In this document: positions 52,637 through 59,119 of the stretch, piece by piece
Layout of the letters: each line of letters begins with the position of its first letter
How positions within the stretch are numbered: position 1 is the stretch's first letter
Assembly: GCA_017481885.1 (NCBI GenBank)
Contig: JAFUOM010000068.1
Coordinates: forward strand, 1 to 59,119
Length of the DNA: 59,119 bases
Origin: Ruminococcus sp.
GTDB taxonomy: Bacteria; Bacillota; Clostridia; Oscillospirales; Acutalibacteraceae
Direction: 5' to 3'
Program-made: the position numbers and the translations under genes
The notes under the pieces: model-generated
The model's database searches: none
What the model saw: only the letters and a program-made list of their open reading frames with translations
What the model was told of the DNA's origin: nothing

Positions 52637-52650
52637 AGAACATATTTTCG
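52637..52650 (+). promoter_or_regulatory. SOS (LexA) box before recA
   Basis: AGAACATATTTTCG matches the Gram-positive consensus CGAAC-N4-GTTCG at most positions and lies just upstream of the recA -35. The lexA gene itself is not in the window. Confidence 0.6.
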
Positions 52651-52657
52651 AAAATTG

Positions 52658-52686
52658 TTGAAATCGCGGAGATTATGTGGTATAAT
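52658..52686 (+). promoter_or_regulatory. recA promoter
   Basis: TTGAAA (52658-52663), 17-base spacer, TATAAT (52681-52686). Confidence 0.8.
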
Positions 52687-52731
52687 GCTGTGGTAATATA
52701 TACGGGACTCATCCCAAAAGGAGAATAATCT

Positions 52732-53835
52732 ATGGCTATTGATAAGAATAAAGCTCTTGAGACCGCTTTGGGTCAGATTGAAAAACAGTTTGGTAAGGGT
52801 GCAGTTATGCGTCTTGGACAGGACTCAGCTCTTAATGTTGGTCACGTTTCAACAGGCTCTCTCTCCCTTGATATAGCTCTCGGTATCGGCGGTTTGCCAC
52901 GAGGCAGAATTATTGAAATTTACGGACCTGAAAGTTCAGGTAAAACAACTCTTTCTCTCCACTGCATCGCAGAGGGTCAGAAAGACGGCGGCAACGTTGC
53001 TTTCATCGACGTTGAACACGCACTCGACCCTGTTTACGCTCAGGCACTCGGCGTTGACGTTGACTCTCTCTTGGTTTCACAGCCTGACACAGGTGAAGAT
53101 GCACTCGAAATTGCCGAGGCACTTATCCGTTCAGGTGCTATCGACGTTATCGTTATCGACTCTGTTGCAGCTTTGGTTCCTAAGGCTGAAATCGAGGGCG
53201 AAATGGGCGACTCACACGTTGGTCTTCAGGCACGTCTTATGTCACAGGCTTTAAGAAAGCTCGCAGGTGCTATTTCTAAGTCAAACTGCGTTGCAATCTT
53301 TATCAACCAGCTCAGAGAAAAAGTCGGCGTTGTTTACGGTAACCCTGAGGTTACTCCTGGCGGTAGAGCGCTCAAGTTCTACTCATCTGTTCGTATCGAC
53401 ATCAGAAGAGTCGAAACACTGAAAGCTAACGGCGAAATGATTGGTTCACGTACAAGAGCCAAGGTTGTTAAGAATAAAATCGCTCCTCCATTCAAAGAGG
53501 CTGAATTCGACATTATGTACGGCAAGGGAATTTCCAGAACAGGCGAGCTTTTAGACCTTGCTGTTAAAGCAGACGTTGTTCAAAAATCAGGTGCTTGGTT
53601 CAACTTTGGCGAAACCCGTCTTGGACAGGGCCGTGACAACGTTAAAGAAATGCTTGAAAACAACGACGAGCTTAGAAACGAAATCGAAAAGCTCCTTTGG
53701 GAGAATATCGACAAATTAAGTCCAAAGCCAAAGAAACCTGCAAAGGCTACACTTGTGTCAAAGGCAGAGCCAAAAGCTGAACCAAAGGCAACAAAAAGCT
53801 CAAAGTCAAACATCGACATTTTAGTTGAAGACTGA
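52732..53835 (+). CDS. recA: RecA recombinase, 367 aa
   Basis: Strand-exchange ATPase and LexA coprotease. Walker [22 protein letters not shown] and loop 2 region ([17 protein letters not shown]) are conserved. The C-terminal tail has a Lys/Ala/Glu-rich stretch (about 340-360) ending NIDILVED. Its stop shares one base with the recX start. Confidence 0.98.
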   Translation: MAIDKNKALETALGQIEKQFGKGAVMRLGQDSALNVGHVSTGSLSLDIALGIGGLPRGRIIEIYGPESSGKTTLSLHCIAEGQKDGGNVAFIDVEHALDPVYAQALGVDVDSLLVSQPDTGEDALEIAEALIRSGAIDVIVIDSVAALVPKAEIEGEMGDSHVGLQARLMSQALRKLAGAISKSNCVAIFINQLREKVGVVYGNPEVTPGGRALKFYSSVRIDIRRVETLKANGEMIGSRTRAKVVKNKIAPPFKEAEFDIMYGKGISRTGELLDLAVKADVVQKSGAWFNFGETRLGQGRDNVKEMLENNDELRNEIEKLLWENIDKLSPKPKKPAKATLVSKAEPKAEPKATKSSKSNIDILVED

Positions 53836-54455
53836 TGACTGTCACAGGCATTGAAAAAAGACGCAAAGGCTTTTGTGCTTTGTACATTGACGGTGAATTT
53901 GCAGTAAAAATCGACACTGAAGTTTTGCTGTCGCACCGCATCGACGTTGGCAATCAAATCGACGACGAAAAGCTCAAAGAAGTCTTAGATGCATCTAACC
54001 TTAAGCGAGCCAAGGACAAAGCGATGTGGCTTGTGTCTTTTCGCGACCACTCACAAAAAGAGCTTTTGGACAAGGTTGCAAAAGACTACGGCTTTGATGC
54101 CGCTCAAAAGGCTGTCGAGCGACTTGTCGAGCTTAACCTTGTCAGCGACGAACGCTATGCAAGCAGGTATGCGAGCGATCTTATCAATATAAAGCACTTG
54201 TCAAAAAGCGGTGCCGTAAGAAAACTGCGTGAAAAAGGCATCGACAAAGATTTGGCAGAACAAGCAGTGGAAGCTGTCGAGTGTGATTTTGAAGACAGCA
54301 TACGAACTGTTATTGAGAAAAAGTACCTGCGATATTTAAACGACGAAAAAGGTCGCAGAAGATGCGTAAACGCTCTTTTGCGACTTGGATACAGCTACTC
54401 GGACATTAACTCGGTTGTAAGAGAATACACCGACACAGACGAGTACGATTACTAA
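53835..54455 (+). CDS. recX: RecX, RecA regulator, 206 aa
   Basis: Binds RecA filaments and limits or reshapes them. All-helical protein with three tandem three-helix units; family stretches RAKDKAMWLVSFRDHSQKEL and LVSDERYASRYASDLI are clear. Co-translated with recA (TGATG overlap). Confidence 0.93.
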   Translation: MTVTGIEKRRKGFCALYIDGEFAVKIDTEVLLSHRIDVGNQIDDEKLKEVLDASNLKRAKDKAMWLVSFRDHSQKELLDKVAKDYGFDAAQKAVERLVELNLVSDERYASRYASDLINIKHLSKSGAVRKLREKGIDKDLAEQAVEAVECDFEDSIRTVIEKKYLRYLNDEKGRRRCVNALLRLGYSYSDINSVVREYTDTDEYDY

Positions 54456-54484
54456 TAAATTCAACTTACATATTGGAGAACAAA

Positions 54485-55813
54485 ATGACTACTGTTGGTT
54501 TTGTGTCCTTGGGTTGTGCCAAGAACAGAGTTGACTGCGAAATGATGATGAGCAAGGTGCGTGAAGGTGGCTTCAAGCTCATTGAAGATGCGGCTATGGC
54601 AGATGTTGCCGTTATCAACACCTGTGGCTTTATTGAGTCATCAAAACAGGAAAGCATCAACGAAATTCTTGAACTTGCTAAACTCAAGGAAGAAGGTAAA
54701 ATTAAAAAGATTGTTGTAACAGGCTGTCTTGCACAGCGTTATGCTGCTCAGATTCGCGAGCTGATTCCTGAGACTGATGTTGTTCTCGGCCTTGGTGCAA
54801 ACTCTGATATTGTCAAAGCAATCAACGACTCCCTTTGTGGCGACACTGTTGAAAGCTTCCCTGACAAAGAGCTTATGCCACTTGACGGCAAGCGTGTTCA
54901 GTCAACATTGCAGCACTATGCATATTTAAGAGTTGCTGACGGTTGCGACAACTGTTGCACCTACTGTGCAATTCCGCTGATTCGTGGCAGATTCAGAAGC
55001 CGTAAGATGGAAAGCATCTTAGAGGAAGCACAGATTCTTGTCAACAATGGCGTTAAAGAGATTAACGTAATCGCTCAGGATACAACTCGCTACGGCGAGG
55101 ATATCTACTCAAAATTGATGCTCCCTACTCTACTCAAGGAGCTGTGCAAAATCGAAGGCTTAGAGTGGATTCGAATTCTCTACTGCTACCCTGAACGCAT
55201 CACTGATGAGCTTATTGAAACCATCAAAACAGAAGATAAAATTGTTAAATACATCGACCTTCCGCTCCAGCATTGTAATGGCGACGTGTTGAACAAAATG
55301 AACCGCAGAGGCGACAAGGACTCCCTCACTGAGCTTATTAATAAGCTCAGAGCTGAGATTCCTGACATCACATTGCGTACAACTCTGATTGCAGGCTTCC
55401 CAGGTGAAACCGAGGAACAGTTTGAGGAACTCTCTCAGTTTGTACAGGATATGAAGTTTGAGCGACTCGGTTGCTTTGCTTATTCTCAAGAAGAGGACAC
55501 AATCGCCGGCGATATGCCTGACCAGATTGACGAAGATGTTAAAGCACATCGCGCTCAGATTATCAATGAACAGCAGGCTATCATTATGCAGGACAACTGC
55601 GAAAACTACATAAACAAAACGCTTGAAGTGCTCGTTGACGGCTTTGACCGTTACGCTGAGTGCTACTTTGGTCGCTCAGTACTTGACGCACCTGAGGTTG
55701 ACCCTTGTGTGTTCTTCACAACAGATGGCGTAAAGCCAAGACAGGGCGACATCGTTAAGGTTAAGATTACTGACTGGCTCGACTGCGATTTAGTGGGCGA
55801 AATGGAGGCTTAA
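54485..55813 (+). CDS. rimO: RimO, ribosomal S12 methylthiotransferase, 442 aa
   Basis: Radical SAM enzyme adding a methylthio group to the Asp of ribosomal protein S12. An N-terminal UPF0004 domain (GCAKNRVDCEMM), the radical-SAM cluster in DGCDNCCTYCAIPLIRG and a C-terminal TRAM domain are complete. The start is ATG 54485 behind GGAGA; a TTG four codons earlier overlaps that site. Confidence 0.95.
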   Translation: MTTVGFVSLGCAKNRVDCEMMMSKVREGGFKLIEDAAMADVAVINTCGFIESSKQESINEILELAKLKEEGKIKKIVVTGCLAQRYAAQIRELIPETDVVLGLGANSDIVKAINDSLCGDTVESFPDKELMPLDGKRVQSTLQHYAYLRVADGCDNCCTYCAIPLIRGRFRSRKMESILEEAQILVNNGVKEINVIAQDTTRYGEDIYSKLMLPTLLKELCKIEGLEWIRILYCYPERITDELIETIKTEDKIVKYIDLPLQHCNGDVLNKMNRRGDKDSLTELINKLRAEIPDITLRTTLIAGFPGETEEQFEELSQFVQDMKFERLGCFAYSQEEDTIAGDMPDQIDEDVKAHRAQIINEQQAIIMQDNCENYINKTLEVLVDGFDRYAECYFGRSVLDAPEVDPCVFFTTDGVKPRQGDIVKVKITDWLDCDLVGEMEA

Positions 55814-55814
55814 A

Positions 55815-56405
55815 ATGAATTTACCAAATAAATTAACAGTTTTAAGAATCATTCTCGTACCATTTATGGTTGCGGCAATGTTGTTGGATTTCCAGTACAA
55901 TTACTTAGTCGCAGGACTGATTTTCGGTGTGGCTTCCATCACCGACTACTTTGACGGCAAAATTGCACGCTCACGCAACTTAATCACAGACTTCGGCAAA
56001 TTCGCTGACCCTATCGCTGACAAAATTCTGGTTATTTCTGCCCTTGTTTGCTTTTTAGCCAGAGGGCTGTGCGACCCAATTATCATAATCATCGTACTTT
56101 TCAGAGAGTTTGTGGTCACTTCAATCCGACTTTCTGCCGCATCAAGTGGCAAAGTTGTTGCCGCCAATATGTGGGGAAAGGTTAAAACTGTAACCCAGAT
56201 GATTGCGATTATCGCTGTATTTGTTTTCCAAGTAGCACTTGAAGTTTATACTGTTTTCCCTTACGCACCAGAATTAGCCATCCAGATGATGGGAAATATT
56301 TTCTTTGTAGTTGGCGAAGTTCTGCTTTGGATTTCAGTTGTGTTCACTATTATCTCAGGTGTGAAGTACGTTATTGATAACAAAGACGCAATTTCCGATA
56401 TGTAA
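55815..56405 (+). CDS. pgsA: PgsA, CDP-diacylglycerol-glycerol-3-phosphate phosphatidyltransferase, 196 aa
   Basis: Commits CDP-diacylglycerol to phosphatidylglycerol. The CDP-alcohol motif DGKIARSRNLITDFGKFADP followed by IADK is intact, and four to five helices follow. One base after rimO, a common clostridial pairing. Confidence 0.94.
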   Translation: MNLPNKLTVLRIILVPFMVAAMLLDFQYNYLVAGLIFGVASITDYFDGKIARSRNLITDFGKFADPIADKILVISALVCFLARGLCDPIIIIIVLFREFVVTSIRLSAASSGKVVAANMWGKVKTVTQMIAIIAVFVFQVALEVYTVFPYAPELAIQMMGNIFFVVGEVLLWISVVFTIISGVKYVIDNKDAISDM

Positions 56406-56408
56406 GTA

Positions 56409-56437
56409 TTGCATTTTTGCGATTAAATGTATATAAT
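56409..56437 (+). promoter_or_regulatory. Promoter of the T-box-cysE-cysS unit
   Basis: TTGCAT (56409-56414), 17-base spacer, TATAAT (56432-56437), just after pgsA. Confidence 0.75.
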
Positions 56438-56444
56438 ACTAGTA

Positions 56445-56697
56445 ATATAAAAAGGCGTTGAGCAGGAGAAGTACTTTAAACAAAACCACCAGAGAGAGGG
56501 ATGTATGCTGAAATTCCCTTTGGTCGAGTCTTTAGGAAATGCACCTGTGAGCTTGTGAGGGGAACTAAAGTATCTTCACACGGGAGCTTCCGTTACAAAG
56601 CACAAAGGGTTGGTGCAAACTTGTTTATATGCACCGACTGAATTTGGGTGGAACCACGACTGCGTCGTCCCTATTGGGATGACGCATTTTTTATTTA
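56445..56697 (+). ncRNA. T-box leader, probably tRNA-Cys specific
   Basis: Stem I contains AGAGAG (56491-56496) and a GGGA...TCCC specifier helix whose loop holds UGC (56506-56508), a Cys codon. The T-box sequence TGGGTGGAACCACG (56645-56658) is followed by terminator GCGTCGTCCC/GGGATGACGC (56662-56685) and a T6 run. Uncharged tRNA-Cys should favour the antiterminator and turn on cysE and cysS. The specifier choice fits the downstream genes but is read by eye. Confidence 0.9.
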
Positions 56698-56735
56698 TAG
56701 CACCCCCACCCTACTTTAAAACAAGGAGAATATGT

Positions 56736-57365
56736 ATGTTCAAAACTTTGATAGCGGACCTTAATTCCGTTATGGAGCGTGACCCTGCCGCAAGGAGTAA
56801 GATGGAAGTTTTCTTCCTGTATTCAGGCTACAAGGCAGTACGGTCTTACAGACGCGCTCACTGGTTTTACAATCATAATATGAAATTTATAGCTCGATGG
56901 ATTTCTCAGCGTGCAAGACACAAAACAGGCGTTGAAATTCACCCTGGTGCTCAAATCGGCAAGGGTCTTTTTATTGACCACGGTATGGGTGTTGTAATCG
57001 GTGAAACTACCATCATCGGTGACAACTGCACACTATACCAGAATGTAACCCTTGGCGGTACAGGTAAGGAACACGGCAAACGTCACCCTACCCTTGGCGA
57101 CAATGTACTTGTTGGCTCAGGTGCAAAGGTCTTGGGACCATTTAGAGTCGGCGACAACGCACGAATCGCCGCAGGTGCTGTGGTGCTCACCGAAGTTCCA
57201 GACAACGCAACCGCTGTCGGCGTACCTGCAAGAATAGTTAAAATCAATGGTCAGAAGCTCGATTACCTAGACCAGATTCACTACAGTGACCCTGTCGCAC
57301 AGGAGCTTTGCAAAATGCAGATTCAAATCGAACAACTCAAAAAGAAACTGGAGGAAAAGAAATGA
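56736..57365 (+). CDS. cysE: Serine O-acetyltransferase CysE, 209 aa
   Basis: Makes O-acetylserine from serine and acetyl-CoA, the precursor of cysteine. An N-terminal helical region precedes left-handed beta-helix hexapeptides (GVEIHPGAQIGKGLFIDHG, GETTIIGDNCTLYQNVTLGG). The start is ATG 56736, seven bases after AAGGAG; longer frames would run into the T-box terminator. Its TGA overlaps the cysS ATG. Confidence 0.95.
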   Translation: MFKTLIADLNSVMERDPAARSKMEVFFLYSGYKAVRSYRRAHWFYNHNMKFIARWISQRARHKTGVEIHPGAQIGKGLFIDHGMGVVIGETTIIGDNCTLYQNVTLGGTGKEHGKRHPTLGDNVLVGSGAKVLGPFRVGDNARIAAGAVVLTEVPDNATAVGVPARIVKINGQKLDYLDQIHYSDPVAQELCKMQIQIEQLKKKLEEKK

Positions 57366-58780
57366 TTCTTTACAATACTTTAGGAAACGAAAAACAGGAA
57401 TTTGTCCCATTTGAGGGTAAAAAAGTCAGAATGTACACCTGCGGCCCTACCGTTTACCACTACGCTCATATCGGCAATTTGCGCACATATATTATGGAGG
57501 ACGTGCTTGAGAAGTACCTTCGTTATTCAGGCTATGACGTTACAAGAGTTATGAACATCACAGACGTTGGTCACCTTAGCTCCGACGCTGACACAGGCGA
57601 AGACAAGATGCTCAAGGGCGCAAAGCGTGAGAAGAAAACTGTTCTCGAAATCGCAAAGTTCTACACAGACGCTTTCTTTGAAGACTGCAAAAAGCTGAAC
57701 ATCAAAACTCCTGACGTAGTAGAGCCTGCTACAAACTGCATTGAAGAATTCATCGAGATGGTTTCTGTTTTACTCGAAAAAGACTACGCTTACATCAGCG
57801 GTGGCAACGTTTACTTTGACACATCAAAGCTCGACAAATACTACGTTTTCGGCAACCAGAAAGAAGAAGACTTAGAAGTTGGCGTTCGAGATGACGTTGA
57901 AGAAGACCTCGCTAAGAAAAACAAAACAGACTTTGTTCTCTGGTTTACAAAGTCAAAGTTTGACGACCAGGAGTTAAAGTGGGATTCACCTTGGGGCATT
58001 GGTTACCCTGGCTGGCACATCGAGTGCAGCTCAATTTCAATCAAGCATTTGGGCGAGTACTGCGACATTCACTGCGGTGGTGTAGACAATGCTTTCCCAC
58101 ACCACACAAACGAAATTGCACAGTCAGAAGCTTACCTTGGTCACGAGTGGTGCAAGCACTGGTTCCACGTGCTCCATCTTCTCGACAGACGTGGCAAGAT
58201 GAGTAAGTCTAAGGGTGAGTTTTTAACAGTATCATTACTCGAAGAAAAGGGCTATAACCCACTTGCTTACCGTATGTTCTGCCTCCAGTCACACTACAGA
58301 AAACCTCTTATGTTTGACTTTGATATCCTTGACAACACAGTTACAGCGTACAACAAGCTTGTAAACCGTATCGCAAACCTCAAGGAAGACGGCGAAGTTG
58401 ATATGGCAGTTGCGAGTGACTACATCGCAAAATTCAAAGAGAATATGGACAACGACCTCAACACTTCTCTTGGTCTTACAAGCCTCTACGATGTATTAAA
58501 AGCTAAGTGTAACGATGCAACAAAGCTCTACCTCATCGCTGATTTTGATAAGGTGTTGAGCCTCGGATTAATCGAAGAAGCAAACAAAATCAAGGCTGAA
58601 AATGAGCAGAAAAACGCAGGCGTTGACACAGCAAAAATCGAAGAGCTCATCGCAAAACGTCAGGAAGCTCGTGCTAACAAAGACTGGGCAACTGCAGACC
58701 AGATTCGTGACGAACTCAATGCAATGCACGTTGTTGTAAAAGACAGTAAAGACGGCATCACTTGGGAAATCCAAGGCTGA
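57362..58780 (+). CDS. cysS: Cysteinyl-tRNA synthetase CysS, 472 aa
   Basis: Charges tRNA-Cys. Class I signatures YTCGPTVYHYAHIGN (HIGH) and KMSKSKGEFLT (KMSKS), with zinc ligands Cys in TCGPTV, Cys in HIECSS and a His in FPHHTNE. Starts at ATG 57362, an ATGA overlap with cysE; shared T-box control links synthesis and use of cysteine. Confidence 0.97.
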   Translation: MILYNTLGNEKQEFVPFEGKKVRMYTCGPTVYHYAHIGNLRTYIMEDVLEKYLRYSGYDVTRVMNITDVGHLSSDADTGEDKMLKGAKREKKTVLEIAKFYTDAFFEDCKKLNIKTPDVVEPATNCIEEFIEMVSVLLEKDYAYISGGNVYFDTSKLDKYYVFGNQKEEDLEVGVRDDVEEDLAKKNKTDFVLWFTKSKFDDQELKWDSPWGIGYPGWHIECSSISIKHLGEYCDIHCGGVDNAFPHHTNEIAQSEAYLGHEWCKHWFHVLHLLDRRGKMSKSKGEFLTVSLLEEKGYNPLAYRMFCLQSHYRKPLMFDFDILDNTVTAYNKLVNRIANLKEDGEVDMAVASDYIAKFKENMDNDLNTSLGLTSLYDVLKAKCNDATKLYLIADFDKVLSLGLIEEANKIKAENEQKNAGVDTAKIEELIAKRQEARANKDWATADQIRDELNAMHVVVKDSKDGITWEIQG

Positions 58781-58804
58781 TTTCAACAGAATAGTGTACT
58801 AATT

Positions 58805-58843
58805 ATCCCCCTGTGAGCATAGGTTTTACAGGGGGATTTTTTT
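58805..58843 (+). terminator. cysS terminator overlapping the next gene's ribosome-binding site
   Basis: ATCCCCCTGT / ACAGGGGGAT, ten base pairs, then T7. The right arm supplies GGGGGA, the apparent Shine-Dalgarno of the next gene. Confidence 0.88.
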
Positions 58844-59119
58844 GAAAGTTATTACCATCACTAAAAAAGGACTAATATCAATATTTGCTTGCTTGCTAAT
58901 AGGTGCTGTTATGTTCACTGTTGCAACCAAAACTGCAACGCAAGCTATACAAACCGCAAATACCGAGCGTATCATTCCGATTTACTACGTTGACACAAGC
59001 GAAAAGGTATGTTCAATCTCATTTGATGCCGCTTGGGGCAACGAGCAAACCAACACCTTGCTTGATATCTTAGACGAACACAAGGTTAAAACCACGTTTT
59101 TCCTTGTCGGTGAGTGGGT
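58842..59119 (+). CDS. Polysaccharide deacetylase (NodB type), 3'-truncated
   Basis: The first 92 codons are visible; the gene runs off the window. A TTG start (58842) follows GGGGGA at six bases. A membrane segment (about 10-30) precedes ICSISFDAAWGNE-type sequence (here VCSISFDAAWGNE), which is the NodB metal motif with Asp, and KVKTTFFLVGEW. It resembles the PdaB-like deacetylases of clostridia and would remove acetyl groups from peptidoglycan or spore cortex outside the membrane. Confidence 0.82.
   Translation, partial: MKVITITKKGLISIFACLLIGAVMFTVATKTATQAIQTANTERIIPIYYVDTSEKVCSISFDAAWGNEQTNTLLDILDEHKVKTTFFLVGEW

Noticed and set aside
1-59119. tRNA or rRNA genes and CRISPR arrays anywhere in the window
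   Set aside because: I found no cloverleaf with GGTTCGANNC-type T arm, no rRNA sequence and no regularly spaced repeats; a covariance scan would be needed to be certain.

Overview
The window looks like a stretch of chromosome from an anaerobic clostridial gut bacterium, most likely a Ruminococcus-like member of the Oscillospiraceae/Ruminococcaceae. I infer this from secreted dockerin-bearing proteins (one with two starch-binding-like modules), typical Firmicutes operons (ylxM-ffh-rpsP-khpA-rimM-trmD, era-yqzL-recO, yqhQ-prmC), a T-box leader in front of cysE-cysS, and TTGACA/TATAAT promoters with 17-base spacers. Nearly all of it is housekeeping sequence. I see no rRNA, tRNA, CRISPR array, transposase or phage gene.

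Layout. 1-6.1 kb (+): the 3'-truncated-in-view end of an ABC transporter permease carrying an unusual nonapeptide repeat, then two secreted dockerin proteins that share an N-terminal domain and a duplicated terminator/promoter block. 6.1-8.3 kb (-): a two-gene island, visibly more AT-rich than its surroundings, with a CARF/DUF1887 (Card1/Can2-like) nuclease and a two-helix membrane protein. It lies between two identical 32-base hairpins. 8.3-20.5 kb (-): a dcw cell-wall/division cluster, in transcription order mraZ, rsmH, ftsL, a PASTA penicillin-binding protein, mraY, ftsW, murG, murA, ftsQ, ftsZ, with murB-F and ddl absent. 20.7-29.5 kb (-): a third dockerin protein, uvrC-rsmD-coaD-coiled-coil gene, ptsH, and the ylxM...trmD operon. 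29.7-36.1 kb (+): phoH-ybeY-dgkA-era, then yqzL-recO-mutS2. 36.2-43.2 kb (-): a membrane protein, rqcH, rlmH, a WalJ-like hydrolase, a second murA, and a ComM-like ATPase. 43.4-59.1 kb (+): a SigH-like sigma factor, zinc-ribbon and DUF1858 proteins, trmK-nif3, trmB, an FG-GAP-like lipoprotein, a two-component system, yqhQ-prmC, recA-recX-rimO-pgsA, T-box-cysE-cysS, and the start of a polysaccharide deacetylase.

How the genes work together. The dcw cluster and second murA supply lipid II and the septal machinery. The dockerin proteins probably dock on a cell-surface scaffold for polysaccharide (possibly starch) capture. The ffh/rimM/rpsP, phoH/ybeY/era, rqcH/rlmH and trm genes serve ribosome and tRNA maturation and translation quality control. 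uvrC, recA/recX, recO and mutS2 serve DNA repair; recA has a LexA-type box.

The most unusual element is the CARF-nuclease plus membrane-protein island. The nuclease half looks intact, but the CARF ligand-binding motif departs from the family norm, and no type III CRISPR locus is in view. Other signals worth follow-up are three ECF-sigma-type promoters, a four-unit 10-base repeat consistent with a MraZ box, two intergenic hairpins with compensatory base changes, a large palindromic intergenic element at 32.6-32.8 kb, and a ribosome-binding site embedded in a terminator near the right edge.
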